Below, piece after piece: positions 36,018 to 47,464 of a stretch of 64,000 bases of DNA. Source of the stretch: an uncultured Ruegeria sp. (GTDB lineage: Bacteria > Pseudomonadota > Alphaproteobacteria > Rhodobacterales > Rhodobacteraceae). The translations under genes and the position numbers were made by a program. Below the pieces are notes generated by a model, which was not told the DNA's origin, searched no databases, and saw only the letters and a program-made list of their open reading frames with translations. The stretch spans positions 930,001 through 994,000 of the forward strand of contig NZ_CANNGO010000001.1 in NCBI RefSeq assembly GCF_947504215.1, read 5' to 3'. Position 1 is the stretch's first letter. Every line of letters starts with the position of its first letter.

Positions 36018-36701
36018 CAAAGTGCTCCTAAAATAATACTCGTTACTATTCAAACGGCCCCTCATCGGGCGCAAAATTGACAAAATTTAGTTCTCAAAAA
36101 TGCCGCCCGAACCCGCAAAATACCGGGACGACCGCGAAACAATGTTACCACGAAACGCGTGGAAACGATAGATTCATAAGTTATCCGCGCAAAAAACAGC
36201 CAGTGCTTGCAGTTCGTTCAATCATTGCAATTGCTTGCACCAAGGGACAATCATCCGTCGCACGCCAGGATGAAATCTCGGCCCGAAGTATTTTCACCGC
36301 TCGTCTTTCGAATTCTCAATAGTCCACGGCCTGCGTTTGGGCACTTTTTTGACGCCGTCAGACGCATTTTATTGTACTCTGGGCTGGCGGTATTGATGGC
36401 TGTTTGAATATCGTCGTGCGTTTCGCGCAGAATCATGCCGGCAGTGTCAAAGAAATCACCGATGTTGGGGCCCTCCCGCTAGATCGGTACGGAAAGATAC
36501 AGAACCGCATTGGTCAGTTCTCGTGAGAGATAGTCCCTCTCGCACACCCACTCGAGGACCGAATGACGCAATTAATGCCCCGCGAGATCTCGCTTGGCTC
36601 AGGTGGTCAAGGAACAGAACTTGGTCCTTTCGGACAACAATTAGCCCCATCCCGGGACCTTCGTCACGCCATAGCGCAGAAGGGAATAGCTGCCTGAGTC
36701 A
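36018..36701. other. Intergenic stretch with possible decayed reading frames
   Basis: The 684-base spacer contains no intact gene I can support. On the minus strand, two stretches read like protein: 36456-36680 (WRDEGPGMGLIVVRKDQVLF and onwards) and 36251-36475 (EGPNIGDFFDTAGMILRETH and onwards). They are in different frames with stops between, as in a disrupted gene; I cannot name a parent family. Base composition is more AT-rich than the neighbours around 36080-36400. Confidence 0.4.
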
Positions 36702-37586
36702 TCAGAATTGATCAGGCAGATTGACCTGCCCGCGCATCAAGACATGGCCGCGACCTGCAACCTTGATCCCTGTCATTGCGTCGGGCGGGCCAACCCGGGT
36801 TACTGTCGCCTGACCGGGGCGACCCATATCGTGGCCTTGTTCAGCGGTGAACGTGTCTTTGTCCATCAGACCGTATTTCCACAGATAAGCAGCCATGGCA
36901 CCCGTCGCGGATCCGGTAAAAGGATCCTCCGGCGGGCTAGGTGGTGCCAGCAATAGACGCGAGAACGTGTCACCCCCAGCCGTTGCACCCTGAAGTGTCA
37001 CCAGAAACGGCTCGGCCATATCCGAGCCCGAATAGCCCGCGGCGGCAGCGACTTCGCGCAGCGGACCTTCAGCCAAACGCGCTGCTCGCAATGCTTCATG
37101 ATCACGCAAAACAGTGATGCAGAACGGCAACCCGGTTGACACCATCTGCGGCGGAGAAATGATCGCGTCCTCACTCAGCCCAATCGCAGAGGCAACAAGG
37201 TCAGCCGAGACATGTGCGCTAAATTTTGGCGCGACCTGGGTCATTTCAATCTCGTCGCCGTTCAGCTGTATCGAAACAAGCCCAGCCCCAGTTTCCAGTA
37301 TCAGACTATCGCCTGAAAAAAGCCCCCGAGATTTCATGGCCGCAACCGTGGCAATTGTGGGATGGCCTGCAAATGGAATTTCGCGGCTGGCAAGGAAGTA
37401 TCGAACCCGAACATCGGCGATGTCCGACGGACCCGTGAAGGTGCACTCCACCAGCGAGGTTTCACGGACATAAGCGGTGCAAACATCCTCGATCAGCGCC
37501 GCGCCGCCATGGACAACAGCACACCCGTTGCCCCCAAAGGCGCGATCACTGAAGGCATCCACCCAATCAAACTCAAACCAGCTCAT
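36702..37586 (-). CDS. PhzF family isomerase/epimerase-like protein
   Basis: A 294-residue protein with the two-lobed diaminopimelate-epimerase-like fold of PhzF. It starts with DWVDAFSDRAFGGNGCAVV (7-25), has the catalytic Glu in ETSLVECTFTG (about 42-52), SREIPFAGHPTIATV (about 67-81) and EDPFTGSATGAMAAYLW (about 217-233). PhzF isomerises a phenazine precursor in Pseudomonas; most homologues, including this isolated one, have unknown substrates. No phenazine genes are near. Confidence 0.9.
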   Translation of the reverse strand: MSWFEFDWVDAFSDRAFGGNGCAVVHGGAALIEDVCTAYVRETSLVECTFTGPSDIADVRVRYFLASREIPFAGHPTIATVAAMKSRGLFSGDSLILETGAGLVSIQLNGDEIEMTQVAPKFSAHVSADLVASAIGLSEDAIISPPQMVSTGLPFCITVLRDHEALRAARLAEGPLREVAAAAGYSGSDMAEPFLVTLQGATAGGDTFSRLLLAPPSPPEDPFTGSATGAMAAYLWKYGLMDKDTFTAEQGHDMGRPGQATVTRVGPPDAMTGIKVAGRGHVLMRGQVNLPDQF

Positions 37587-37635
37587 GCACCTTCTTTCGG
37601 ATCTTAGCGGTCAAATCATTGGCAATCGGGTCGCG

Positions 37636-37860
37636 TCAGTGAACGGCCACGGGCGAAAGGTCATGCTGCCGCGCCAAGACAAAGGCCAGCTTACGATCGG
37701 CCACAAGCGCCAGTTGCTGACCGTCCGAGTCGTGCACGGCATAAAGATGATCCAGATCGCCGGCCTGTTCTCGCAAATCACGCGGCAGGTCAGCCACATC
37801 CACAGATTTCACATAGACGATCCGGTCGCCTTCGGTATTGATCTCAATCGGTGTATTCAT
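37636..37860 (-). CDS. DUF1150 family small protein
   Basis: A 74-residue acidic protein (VYVKSVDVADLPRDLREQAG at 16-35 and DSDGQQLALVADRKLAFVLARQHDLSPVAVH to the end, in pieces), the DUF1150 family of Alphaproteobacteria. The end of the family motif resembles a regulator of stress response (its members are often next to hsp20). It starts five bases after the Hsp20 stop and is surely in the same operon. Function unknown. Confidence 0.88.
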   Translation of the reverse strand: MNTPIEINTEGDRIVYVKSVDVADLPRDLREQAGDLDHLYAVHDSDGQQLALVADRKLAFVLARQHDLSPVAVH

Positions 37861-37865
37861 AGCTC

Positions 37866-38279
37866 TTACCCCTTCTTTATATTGATTGTTTGCACCACGG
37901 TTTCGGGCACGGCACGGGTCAGGTCGACATGCAGCAGACCGTTTTCCATGATTGCCTCGCCCACTTCGACCCCATCTGCCAGCACGTACATGCGCTGGAA
38001 CTGGCGTGCGGCGATCCCGCGGTGCAGGAATATACGCCCTTCGCTGTCGTCGCGTTGACGGCCCCGGATCACCAGTTGGCGATCCTCGATGGTGATCGAC
38101 AGGTCCTCTTCTGCAAAACCGGCCACGGCCAAGGTAATGCGGTACGAAAAGTCCGAGGTCTGTTCGATATTATAAGGCGGATAACCTTCGTTACCGGCCT
38201 TGGCAGACCGTTCTAGAAGGCGTTCCAACTGCTCGAACCCCAAAAGATGCGGGTATGAGCCAAGAGTAAGTTTTGACAC
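37866..38279 (-). CDS. Hsp20/alpha-crystallin small heat-shock protein
   Basis: A 137-residue IbpA-like protein. It begins with a short N-terminal arm (GSYPHLLGFEQLERLLER, near 7-24), then the alpha-crystallin domain (YPPYNIEQTSDFSYRITLAVAGF in pieces; LVIRGRQRD; FLHRGIAARQFQRMYVLADGVEV), and the C-terminal NGLLHVDLTRAVPE before an IxI-type NIKKG end. I chose the GTG at 38279, which follows AGGACGAG, over an ATG far upstream whose residues are unlike the family. It binds unfolding proteins under heat stress. The operon continues into DUF1150. Confidence 0.9.
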   Translation of the reverse strand: MSKLTLGSYPHLLGFEQLERLLERSAKAGNEGYPPYNIEQTSDFSYRITLAVAGFAEEDLSITIEDRQLVIRGRQRDDSEGRIFLHRGIAARQFQRMYVLADGVEVGEAIMENGLLHVDLTRAVPETVVQTINIKKG

Positions 38280-38444
38280 GTTTTCTCGTCCTTTTTTGCC
38301 AAAGCGACGTTTTGAGCGGCCCCAGTTTCGGCAACCGCACATAATAGAATATGGGAAGAAATCAGGATGTCCACAAGGTCTGGCCGGATTCACTTGAACA
38401 CACTATCTTGTGTGGAACGCACCACCTTCAAAACTGAGTCGCCC

Positions 38445-38669
38445 ATGAACGCGCCTACCGATCTTTCGATGAAAACAGATGAAGTTCTGCGCGTTGAGCT
38501 GGAGGTTTTCCGCCGCCAGCACCGCGATCTGGACGAAGCCATCGAAGCGTTGCAGGCCAAGGGCACCTCGGATCAGCTGACAATCAAACGGCTGAAAAAG
38601 CAGAAACTGAAGCTGAAAGACCTGATCCGCCTGATCGAGGATCGCCTGACCCCAGATATCATTGCTTGA
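38445..38669 (+). CDS. YdcH family (DUF465) small protein
   Basis: A 74-residue helical protein. The DUF465 signature is [21 protein letters not shown] (pieces) and [24 protein letters not shown] in pieces, two basic helices expected to form a coiled-coil dimer. The ATG at 38445 gives the family's usual start. Function unknown. It precedes purE on the same strand by 86 bases. Confidence 0.85.
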   Translation: MNAPTDLSMKTDEVLRVELEVFRRQHRDLDEAIEALQAKGTSDQLTIKRLKKQKLKLKDLIRLIEDRLTPDIIA

Positions 38670-38755
38670 CGCCTAACAGCCTGACTGTAACGCATTGCCA
38701 CGAAGACGGATTTGGCTATAGTTCGCGCTCTTTGAAAAGCCGAGGATATGAGCGG

Positions 38756-39244
38756 ATGGGTGAGATCAAAGTCGGGATCATCATGGGCAGCCAATCGGAC
38801 TGGCCGACCATGAAGGAAGCCGCAGATATTCTGGATGAATTGGGTGTCGCTTATGAAAAGCGCATCGTTTCGGCCCATCGCACCCCTGATCGGCTCTGGG
38901 ACTATGGGAAAACCGCGGTCGAGCGTGGGTTGAACGTGATCATCGCAGGTGCAGGTGGTGCTGCGCATCTGCCTGGCATGATGGCGTCCAAGACCCGGAT
39001 ACCCGTGATCGGCGTGCCAGTGCAGACGCGTGCACTATCAGGTGTCGATTCACTCTATTCCATCGTGCAGATGCCCAGAGGCTTTCCGGTTGCCACTATG
39101 GCCATAGGATCTGCCGGCGGCGCCAACGCCGGTCTGATGGCCGCCGGTATTCTGGCCCTGCAGGATGAGGCGCTGGCCAGACGGCTCGAAGCATGGCGTG
39201 AGGCTCTCTCGGCCTCGATCCCGCAGGAGCCAAAAGATGTCTGA
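38756..39244 (+). CDS. purE: 5-(carboxyamino)imidazole ribonucleotide mutase
   Basis: A 162-residue class I PurE. It has the substrate-binding [12 protein letters not shown] (10-21), [16 protein letters not shown] (about 37-52), [12 protein letters not shown] (about 65-76) and PVIGVPVQ. It moves the carboxylate from N to C in purine synthesis. The ATG at 38756 starts the conserved sequence. It overlaps purK by eight bases. Confidence 0.96.
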   Translation: MGEIKVGIIMGSQSDWPTMKEAADILDELGVAYEKRIVSAHRTPDRLWDYGKTAVERGLNVIIAGAGGAAHLPGMMASKTRIPVIGVPVQTRALSGVDSLYSIVQMPRGFPVATMAIGSAGGANAGLMAAGILALQDEALARRLEAWREALSASIPQEPKDV

Positions 39245-40304
39245 AACACTGGCACCCGGCGCAAGAATCGGAATCTTGGGTGGTGGCCAGCTGGGCCGCA
39301 TGTTGTCGGTCGCGGCGGCGCGGCTTGGATTTGTCAGCCATATCTACGAGCCGGGCGCGAACCCACCCGCCGGACATGTCGCAGATCACGTCACGACAGC
39401 GGGCTATGATGACGCGGATGCGTTGACGGCCTTTGCCGCCTCGGTCGATGTGATCACCTACGAGTTCGAAAACATCCCGACCGAAGCGCTGAATGTGCTG
39501 GAAGCGCACCGCCCGATCCGCCCGGGACGCGAAGCACTGCGGGTCAGTCAGGACAGGTTGACCGAGAAAGCCTTCCTTCAGGGGCTGGGGTTGAATACCG
39601 CGCCCTTTGCCGACATCACCGATCTGGACAGACTACGCGCCGCAATTGATGCGATCGGAGCGCCAGCGATCCTTAAAACCCGCCGTTTTGGCTATGATGG
39701 CAAAGGTCAAGCACGGCTTCGCGCACCAGAAGACGCCGAAGCGGCATTGTCCGAGATGGCCGGAGCACCAGCCATTTTGGAAGGATTTGTTGAGTTCACA
39801 CATGAGGTCTCAATCATCGCGGCACGGGGTCTGGATGGTCAGGTCGCCTGTTTCGATCCGGGCGAGAATGTGCATCGAGATGGTATCCTGCACACGACCA
39901 CCGTCCCTGCCCGGCTGCCACCTGCGCAGCGCACCGATGCTATCCTAGTAGCGGCCAACATCCTGAACGCCTTGGACTATGTGGGTGTCATGGGGATCGA
40001 GCTGTTTGTGACGCCGAAGGGACTAGTTGTGAACGAGATTGCGCCGCGTGTGCATAATTCGGGTCATTGGACACAGAACGGCTGTGCCGTCGATCAGTTC
40101 GAACAACACATCCGTGCCGTCACAGGTTGGCCGTTGGGTGATGGGCAGCGCCACTCGGACGTGGTGATGGAGAACCTGATCGGGCATGATATGGACCGAG
40201 TGCCGGACCTGGCACGGGAGAGCGATGTCGCGTTGCATCTCTACGGCAAAGCCGAGGTTAAGGCGGGCCGTAAGATGGGCCACTTCAACCGGATGGTTCG
40301 TTAG
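39237..40304 (+). CDS. purK: 5-(carboxyamino)imidazole ribonucleotide synthase
   Basis: A 355-residue ATP-grasp enzyme that uses ATP and bicarbonate to make N5-CAIR, the substrate of PurE. It has [20 protein letters not shown] (11-30), [25 protein letters not shown] (about 145-157) and [14 protein letters not shown] (about 265-278). It is translationally coupled to purE by an eight-base overlap. Confidence 0.96.
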   Translation: MSETLAPGARIGILGGGQLGRMLSVAAARLGFVSHIYEPGANPPAGHVADHVTTAGYDDADALTAFAASVDVITYEFENIPTEALNVLEAHRPIRPGREALRVSQDRLTEKAFLQGLGLNTAPFADITDLDRLRAAIDAIGAPAILKTRRFGYDGKGQARLRAPEDAEAALSEMAGAPAILEGFVEFTHEVSIIAARGLDGQVACFDPGENVHRDGILHTTTVPARLPPAQRTDAILVAANILNALDYVGVMGIELFVTPKGLVVNEIAPRVHNSGHWTQNGCAVDQFEQHIRAVTGWPLGDGQRHSDVVMENLIGHDMDRVPDLARESDVALHLYGKAEVKAGRKMGHFNRMVR

Positions 40305-40373
40305 GGTTAATCGCGCATCCGCGCGAGGCATCTAGCAGGAGTATTTGCGAAAAGATGAAGAGTTGGCGCGGCG

Positions 40374-41525
40374 CTAGGTTATGAACCTGGCGGCGATGTC
40401 TCCGGACATGTAGCTGACGCGCCCACCAGCCATCGTGGCAACGACCCGGTGATTTTCAGCGTTCAAGATGACAAGGTCCGCACGTTTACCGGGTGCCAAC
40501 GCTCCGCGATCTGTCAGACCCAATACCTTGGCCGGGCCGGATGAGATCAGAGCCCACGCACCGGCCAGATCCAGCAGACCGCTTTTGGTCAGCATCAGCG
40601 CGGCACGACGCGGACTGGGATAGTGGTAATCCGACGCAAGCGCATCACACAGGCCCATAGCGATCAGGTCCAAGGCACTCGCGTTGCCTTTGTGCGAGCC
40701 ACCCCGCACCACGTTGGGCGACCCTAGTATGATGTAGTCCCCGGCTGTGCGTGCAGCTTCGGCGGCGTCCAGCGTTTCGGGAAACTCAGCGACGGAGACA
40801 CCGCGCGCGCGCCACCAGGCCCGCGCCTCAGCCGTTGCATCATCATGGCTGCCCAGACGAATGCCAAGATCAGCAAGGTCGGAACAAAGCACCTCTAGCG
40901 CAGCCGGAACTTCACCCCTGCGCGCGTGCATGGTCTGCAACATCTCAAGATGGGTTTCCGGGCTACGCCCGGCCTTCAGGGCTTGTCCCGTCAGACGTGG
41001 TGGCGTTCGGCTTTGTGCCAACCGGCCGTGCGGTAAGTGGTCGTTGAACACCACATAGGGCACCTGCCATCTCGCGATCCGTTCTGGCAATCCGGCATAA
41101 TCATCCAGCATATGGGTCTCAAAACGCAGCTGTGGGATCAGGTCTGTCACCACACTGCCTTTCACAGCAGCAATCGCGTCAAAGACCTGAGAGGCAAATG
41201 CCGGTCCACGCACGCCGCCCTCCCAGCTGTAAAACTGCGCCAGAACAGCGGTGGTAATACCATTGGCAGCCAACTCGGCCTCAACCGAAAGGATGCCTTC
41301 ATCCATCTGCTTCATTGCACCCCGGCGCGGCGCAATATGGCGTTCGAACCCGTCGCCGTGCAGATCCACAATACCAGGCAAGACAGTGTAGCCGGACAGA
41401 TCCACTTGCGGCCCCGCAGGATCCTGTTGCACCTGCCCGTCAGCGATGGTCAGGTTCGCGCGCGACAATCCGACATCTGGCAGCAAGACATCCGCGCCTG
41501 ACAAAGTCACCTCCAATGCCGTCAT
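40374..41525 (-). CDS. phnM: PhnM-type amidohydrolase (annotated class: alpha-D-ribose 1-methylphosphonate 5-triphosphate diphosphatase)
   Basis: A 383-residue amidohydrolase. The metal motif is [11 protein letters not shown] (53-63) rather than the usual DLHTDxLExH of C-P lyase PhnM; other marks are [41 protein letters not shown] (in pieces) and [11 protein letters not shown]. Canonical PhnM hydrolyses the triphosphate of methylphosphonate-ribose. Here no other phn gene is near; it is the third gene of a run with a DMT transporter and a lipase-like protein, overlapping the latter by four bases. The true substrate may differ. Confidence 0.8.
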   Translation of the reverse strand: MTALEVTLSGADVLLPDVGLSRANLTIADGQVQQDPAGPQVDLSGYTVLPGIVDLHGDGFERHIAPRRGAMKQMDEGILSVEAELAANGITTAVLAQFYSWEGGVRGPAFASQVFDAIAAVKGSVVTDLIPQLRFETHMLDDYAGLPERIARWQVPYVVFNDHLPHGRLAQSRTPPRLTGQALKAGRSPETHLEMLQTMHARRGEVPAALEVLCSDLADLGIRLGSHDDATAEARAWWRARGVSVAEFPETLDAAEAARTAGDYIILGSPNVVRGGSHKGNASALDLIAMGLCDALASDYHYPSPRRAALMLTKSGLLDLAGAWALISSGPAKVLGLTDRGALAPGKRADLVILNAENHRVVATMAGGRVSYMSGDIAARFIT

Positions 41526-42295
41526 TGCGTCGGTTCCGAGTCCGGTTCTGAGCAGTCTTCTCCGATGCAGATCTCATCAATCACGTCCATCACCCCGTCA
41601 AGCCAAGTGATTTGCGGGTCAAACTGCCCGAATTCGATGAAATGCAGCGCTTGCGCCATGACACGTGGATTGTTCATCATGAAGGTGTGGGTCACAGGCA
41701 GAATGATGTAGTCGGCCATCCCTTCTACTTTGGTGGTTTCAATCGATACTTTCCCATCATCCGGACCATCAATCAGCGATGAAAACACCGGGTTCAGAGA
41801 ATTCCGTCCTGCGATCACGCCCAGTTCAAAATCAACCGGCGGCAATTGTCGGGGTATGCCTGCGGGTCCTGTTCCCAGTTGCAGGCCTGCGGGCCCGTTC
41901 AGGTAGCCAAACACTTCCCAGGCGCTGAGTTCATCAACCAACTGACTGCCCTGATTTGGCGGGCCCAGCATAACGGTACGGCCCAGATTACTCGGCCGAT
42001 TGTCCTGCAACCAGTAACGCAGCAATATCCCCCCCATGGAGTGAGACACGACATTCGCAGTATCTTCACCGCATGCTGCAAACGCGTCGGGCAAGGTTTG
42101 GTTTGCCAAATCAGGGATGCCCATATCGGTTGACGGATAACCAGGGCGAACAACTGTGTAGCCATGGGTTTTGAACAATTGCTCCATGACGGAAAAAGAT
42201 GCCTCGGTCCGCGCAAGACCATGCAGTAGGATCACGCATTTCGCGCTAACTGCGGCAGGGAAAAGGCAAAAGAGGAAGGCGAACAGGAATCTCAT
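41522..42295 (-). CDS. Exported alpha/beta hydrolase (lipase-like)
   Basis: A 257-residue protein with a signal peptide ([20 protein letters not shown]). The core starts [15 protein letters not shown] with the oxyanion-hole HG, then the nucleophile elbow SHSMGG (about residue 85; Ser, in [15 protein letters not shown]), [10 protein letters not shown] and a C-terminal His in LPVTHTFMM. It resembles secreted triacylglycerol lipases/PGAP1-like esterases. A C-terminal tail with two Cys (EICIGEDC) may be disulfide-bonded. Start at 42295 is preferred over one ten codons earlier, since it gives a proper signal peptide. Confidence 0.82.
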   Translation of the reverse strand: MRFLFAFLFCLFPAAVSAKCVILLHGLARTEASFSVMEQLFKTHGYTVVRPGYPSTDMGIPDLANQTLPDAFAACGEDTANVVSHSMGGILLRYWLQDNRPSNLGRTVMLGPPNQGSQLVDELSAWEVFGYLNGPAGLQLGTGPAGIPRQLPPVDFELGVIAGRNSLNPVFSSLIDGPDDGKVSIETTKVEGMADYIILPVTHTFMMNNPRVMAQALHFIEFGQFDPQITWLDGVMDVIDEICIGEDCSEPDSEPTQ

Positions 42296-42333
42296 ACCCG
42301 CCAGATAAAGCCTATCCTTCGGCAATGAAAGAC

Positions 42334-43206
42334 CTAGCCACGCCGGGGTCGCGCGACGGCCAATGCTATGCCGCCGAGGACGAGCGCTGCCCCCACGACC
42401 AAACGTGGTCCGGCTGTTTCGCCAAGCAGTATGACACCAGCGACAATAGCAATAACCGGAACGCTAAGTTGCACAACAGCCGCTGTTGACGGGACAAGCT
42501 GTGGCAGCACGCGATACCAAAGCGCATAGCCCAGCCCTGAGGTCACACCACCCGACAGCGCGGCCAAGACGTATCCAAACACGCTCATTTGCCAAGCCTC
42601 GCCAAGGGCCAGCAAAGCCACGGCTGTCACGGGCAGTGCCACAACAAAGTTGGCAGCCGTCCCTTCCAACGCATCCGGTTCGGATCTTCCGGCAAGCGAG
42701 TAAATGGCCCAGCCGACGCCTGCCGTGACCATCAAGACCGCCCCGACCAGATCCACCTGGATCGCGCCGGATGGCCACAAGACCCAGGCCAACCCGCCCA
42801 GCGCCAGTCCGGCGCCCGCAAGCTGCTTAGCTGTCGGTATTGTTCCTGTCAGAGAAGTGGCGGCAAACATCGTGATCTGCACCACCCCGAAAAGGATCAA
42901 GGCACCCAGCCCTGCGTCGAGCGTCAGATAGGCCACGGAAAACCCGATCATGTAAAGCGACAGAGACCCAGCCCCGACGATCCGTCTACGGTTGCTCAGG
43001 GTCAAACGACCACCGCGCAATTTCACCAAACCAGCAAGGACCAGAGCCCCCGTAAGAACCCGGACAACGGCAAAGCCGGCTGGATCACTGGCACCGCTGT
43101 CAATTGCAAGACGGTTCAGGATGGAATTCGACGCAAAGGCGCACATTGTCAGCGCTATTAGCAGAAACAATCTCATATCAACGGCATAGCTGCTTGCACG
43201 CGACAT
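42334..43206 (-). CDS. DMT superfamily (EamA) transporter
   Basis: A 290-residue membrane protein with ten predicted helices and two EamA repeats (for example [20 protein letters not shown] near 25-44 and [19 protein letters not shown] near 163-181). It probably exports or imports a small metabolite; the substrate cannot be told. It is the first gene of the run to lipase and PhnM-like genes, 38 bases before the lipase start. An alternative start at 43176 exists. Confidence 0.85.
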   Translation of the reverse strand: MSRASSYAVDMRLFLLIALTMCAFASNSILNRLAIDSGASDPAGFAVVRVLTGALVLAGLVKLRGGRLTLSNRRRIVGAGSLSLYMIGFSVAYLTLDAGLGALILFGVVQITMFAATSLTGTIPTAKQLAGAGLALGGLAWVLWPSGAIQVDLVGAVLMVTAGVGWAIYSLAGRSEPDALEGTAANFVVALPVTAVALLALGEAWQMSVFGYVLAALSGGVTSGLGYALWYRVLPQLVPSTAAVVQLSVPVIAIVAGVILLGETAGPRLVVGAALVLGGIALAVARPRRG

Positions 43207-43291
43207 TGATACTCACTTTCGCGATCGTTTTGATCTGCGGCCGGAACTTAGGATTCTAGGCGCAACCATTCCCAATGGAATTCGGAGTTTC

Positions 43292-43324
43292 AAAAAAACG
43301 GGGCTGCACAATGGCGACCCCGTT
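43292..43324 (-). terminator. Terminator of the groESL operon
   Basis: On the minus strand AACGGGG and CCCCGTT pair around a 14-base loop, followed by seven T. A second perfect hairpin, GCTTGGCC / GGCCAAGC with an AACA loop (43354-43373), lies between it and the groEL stop at 43416. Confidence 0.75.
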
Positions 43325-43415
43325 CAATAGCATTGACGCTTGTCCGGTCGGCAGCTTGGCCAACAGGCCAAGCGCCATTAGGACTATCAGAACTCGCCGA
43401 GGCGAATTCGGCGTT

Positions 43416-45083
<1,668 letters not shown>

Positions 45084-45122
45084 TTAAGAATAAGCGTCCA
45101 GAGATCAGAGAAAGCGCAGGGC

Positions 45123-45410
45123 TTACTCGATGATCCCCATGATGTCGCTTTCTTTCATCATCAGCAGCTCTTCGCCGTCGACGTTAACCTCTGTGCCGGA
45201 CCATTTGCCGAACAGGATTTTGTCGCCAGCTTTCACAGCCATCGCGATCAGCTCTCCACTGTCCTTACGTGCGCCTTCGCCAGTCGAGACGACTTCGCCT
45301 TCGCTGGGCTTTTCTTTTGCGCTGTCGGGAATGATCAGACCACCAGCGGTTTTTTCGTCGCTTTCGGTACGGCGAACCAGCACGCGGTCATGAAGCGGTT
45401 TCAATGCCAT
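45123..45410 (-). CDS. groES: Co-chaperonin GroES
   Basis: A 95-residue GroES: start [15 protein letters not shown], mobile loop [20 protein letters not shown] (pieces), [14 protein letters not shown] and end [12 protein letters not shown]. It caps GroEL. AAGGAG precedes the ATG in the gene's direction. It is the first gene of the operon and lies just downstream of the CIRCE inverted repeat. Confidence 0.98.
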   Translation of the reverse strand: MALKPLHDRVLVRRTESDEKTAGGLIIPDSAKEKPSEGEVVSTGEGARKDSGELIAMAVKAGDKILFGKWSGTEVNVDGEELLMMKESDIMGIIE

Positions 45411-45466
45411 CTTTGCAGCTCCTTGGGCTCAAAGTTTGTTTTCCTCCCCCCGCCGGTTGGCGAGGC

Positions 45467-45495
45467 GTTATCACTCGACCCTTGCGAGTGATAAC
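45467..45495 (-). promoter_or_regulatory. CIRCE operator (HrcA binding site), variant sequence
   Basis: The perfect inverted repeat GTTATCACTC - 9 bases - GAGTGATAAC is the CIRCE design (consensus TTAGCACTC - N9 - GAGTGCTAA). Both arms differ from the consensus at the same position (G to T, C to A). It lies at the expected transcription start of groES, a classic position for HrcA repression. No hrcA gene lies in the window. Confidence 0.92.
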
Positions 45496-45501
45496 GTCGC
45501 A

Positions 45502-45530
45502 TAGCTAGGGGGTCGATTGCAGCGAGTCAA
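45502..45530 (-). promoter_or_regulatory. groES promoter
   Basis: In the minus direction TTGACT (45525-45530) is separated by 17 bases from TAGCTA (45502-45507), a good -35/-10 pair. The start of transcription would fall at the edge of CIRCE. Usable by a housekeeping factor; a heat-shock sigma factor role is possible but not shown. Confidence 0.75.
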
Positions 45531-45573
45531 CAAGATGAGAGAGATTTTTTGGTTCGTCCGAAATGAATTGGCT

Positions 45574-46248
45574 TCAATCGGTCTGTTCCCAGCTATAGGC
45601 CCAGTGTTTCAGGCCGTCATACCCGTCATCGGTCAACCCGTAGATGCCCTTTTCCACCTTATCGAACCATCCATAATGGTTGTCTCGCATCAGGCGCGTA
45701 GCCTCGGTCACTCCGGTGGCCACGGCCACGTCCGATCCTTTACTCGCGCCGCACTCAGCAAGATGGCTGGCACACTTCAATGCATCCTGACGGTAGGCCG
45801 TGACGATACCGTGCCGTGTCGCACCCCCTGCGTTTGGATCACCTTCAAGGCGGTCGAATTCCCGCAGCAAGCGTGCGGTCTTTTTCTTGTCCTTACGCGG
45901 TGCGTAAGGACCTGGGTCGCACTGCACCTCGACCTCTCCATCCATCCGCACCGTGATAAGGCCCAGCCCCAACCGGCGACACAGCGCGAGATTGTCCTTC
46001 AACATCCGCCGGGCACTGCGTCCCTTTGGTTTGCACACCGCGATGTAGACCTGATCGGTCAGTTTCAATCTGGTGATCGCCTGATGAAACAACGCCAAAG
46101 AGAATTTTAGCTTGAGCTCGACTATGACTGGGTCAGAGCCTTCGCGAATGGCCACAATGTCTGCCGCGCCGACCTCGCCTTTGACGTCATAACCCTGACG
46201 CTGCAACAAAGCCTTGACGGGTGGATAAAGATCCTGCTCGCGGTCCAT
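45574..46248 (-). CDS. DUF2161 family putative PD-(D/E)XK nuclease-fold protein
   Basis: A 224-residue protein. The N-terminus has LYPPVKALLQRQGYDVKGEVGAADIVAI (pieces, 7-34) followed by DPVIVELKLKFS (39-50): an E..D..ExK arrangement typical of PD-(D/E)XK nuclease folds. The middle is basic (CKPKGRSARRMLKDN). DUF2161 is annotated as a putative phosphodiesterase in Rhodobacteraceae; no partner gene suggests its target. Transcribed towards the groES promoter region, ending 44 bases from it. Confidence 0.82.
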   Translation of the reverse strand: MDREQDLYPPVKALLQRQGYDVKGEVGAADIVAIREGSDPVIVELKLKFSLALFHQAITRLKLTDQVYIAVCKPKGRSARRMLKDNLALCRRLGLGLITVRMDGEVEVQCDPGPYAPRKDKKKTARLLREFDRLEGDPNAGGATRHGIVTAYRQDALKCASHLAECGASKGSDVAVATGVTEATRLMRDNHYGWFDKVEKGIYGLTDDGYDGLKHWAYSWEQTD

Positions 46249-46373
46249 GATCGCATGCTATGCGATTTGCTGCGGAATGCCAGAGGCCGCGTGCAACCCC
46301 TTGGTCCGCCTTGCACACAGCCCTGCGTCGGGGCAAGATCCTGTGCAGAGATCACCCCATCAGGATACCACAC

Positions 46374-47354
46374 ATGCGCCTATTCCTGTTTCTGACCTGC
46401 CTGCTGCTGCCTGCGACGGCTCGCGCCGCCTGCGAGGGCCGAGATCTGAGGGAGGGCTTTGCGCCCGAACTGCAAGCAGAATTGGATCAGGCCCTGATCA
46501 ACTGGCCCTTTTCGGAAGGCAACCATTGGATCGCCACCAAGGGTAACACGGTGCTGCATCTGATCGGAACGATGCACCTGAACGATCCGCGCAAGGATGC
46601 GATCGTCGCGCGGCTGACGCCAACACTCAGTCAGGCCGACGCTTTTTATTTCGAAGTGACTCAAGAGGAGATGAACGCCTGGGAACAGGAACTGGCCATG
46701 GACCCAAGTCAGATCTTGATCACGTCCGGCCCGACCCTGATTGACCTGCTGCCCGAAGAGGCTTGGACAACCCTGTCTTCTGCGCTGGCCGAGCGTGGCA
46801 TACCCAGCTGGATGGGGGCGAAAATGCGCCCCTGGTTTTTGGGGATGGCGCTGACTATGCCTGCGTGCTTAGTTCAGGAACCGGACGCCAATCGTGGGCT
46901 GGACGCGCGTCTGACCGAGCTGGCCAAAGAACAAGGCATTCCCCAATTTTCATTGGAGAGCATTGAGGAACTGATGGCCATGTTCGAAATCTACACCATC
47001 GAAGAACAGGCGGAATCGCTAGCGCGGTGGGTCAATTCGTATGAAAACAGCGACGATCAGATGGCCACCGTTACAAATACTTACTTCGAAGAAAATCACG
47101 CACAGTCTATCGAACTGGGTCGAATTATGGCGCGTGAGTATTCTGGCATGTCACCCGAAGTGTTTGCTGAGGAATGGAGCGCATTCGAACAACACTTGCT
47201 AATCGAGCGGAACAACAACTGGATGTCGCATCTCCTGAACGTTCAGGATCAAACGGCCGTGATAGCCGTGGGTGCAGCGCATCTTGGCGGCAAACACGGC
47301 CTGTTGAACCAATTGCAGCAGGCGGGGTACACCCTGACCCGCTCAGCGTTTTGA
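46374..47354 (+). CDS. TraB/GumN family protein, exported
   Basis: A 326-residue protein with a signal peptide (MRLFLFLTCLLLPATARAAC). TraB/GumN marks are VLHLIGTMHLND (about 58-69), the acidic FYFEVTQEEM (about 93-102), PWFLGMALTMP, the Ser-Leu-Glu motif QFSLESIEELM and the C-terminal AVGAAHLGGKHGLL. The family is suspected to be a Tiki-like metalloprotease through its GxxH and HxxG motifs; for this gene, function is unknown. The ATG at 46374 gives a proper signal peptide. Confidence 0.85.
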   Translation: MRLFLFLTCLLLPATARAACEGRDLREGFAPELQAELDQALINWPFSEGNHWIATKGNTVLHLIGTMHLNDPRKDAIVARLTPTLSQADAFYFEVTQEEMNAWEQELAMDPSQILITSGPTLIDLLPEEAWTTLSSALAERGIPSWMGAKMRPWFLGMALTMPACLVQEPDANRGLDARLTELAKEQGIPQFSLESIEELMAMFEIYTIEEQAESLARWVNSYENSDDQMATVTNTYFEENHAQSIELGRIMAREYSGMSPEVFAEEWSAFEQHLLIERNNNWMSHLLNVQDQTAVIAVGAAHLGGKHGLLNQLQQAGYTLTRSAF

Positions 47355-47464
47355 CAGGACCTGGCTAAATTCAGGCCAACTGTCGCAGCGAAAACTCTGC
47401 CGGGTGACAACCCAAGCGGACCGCCCTATAAGGCGCGCAAATTCCCATTTTTCAGGATTCCGAC

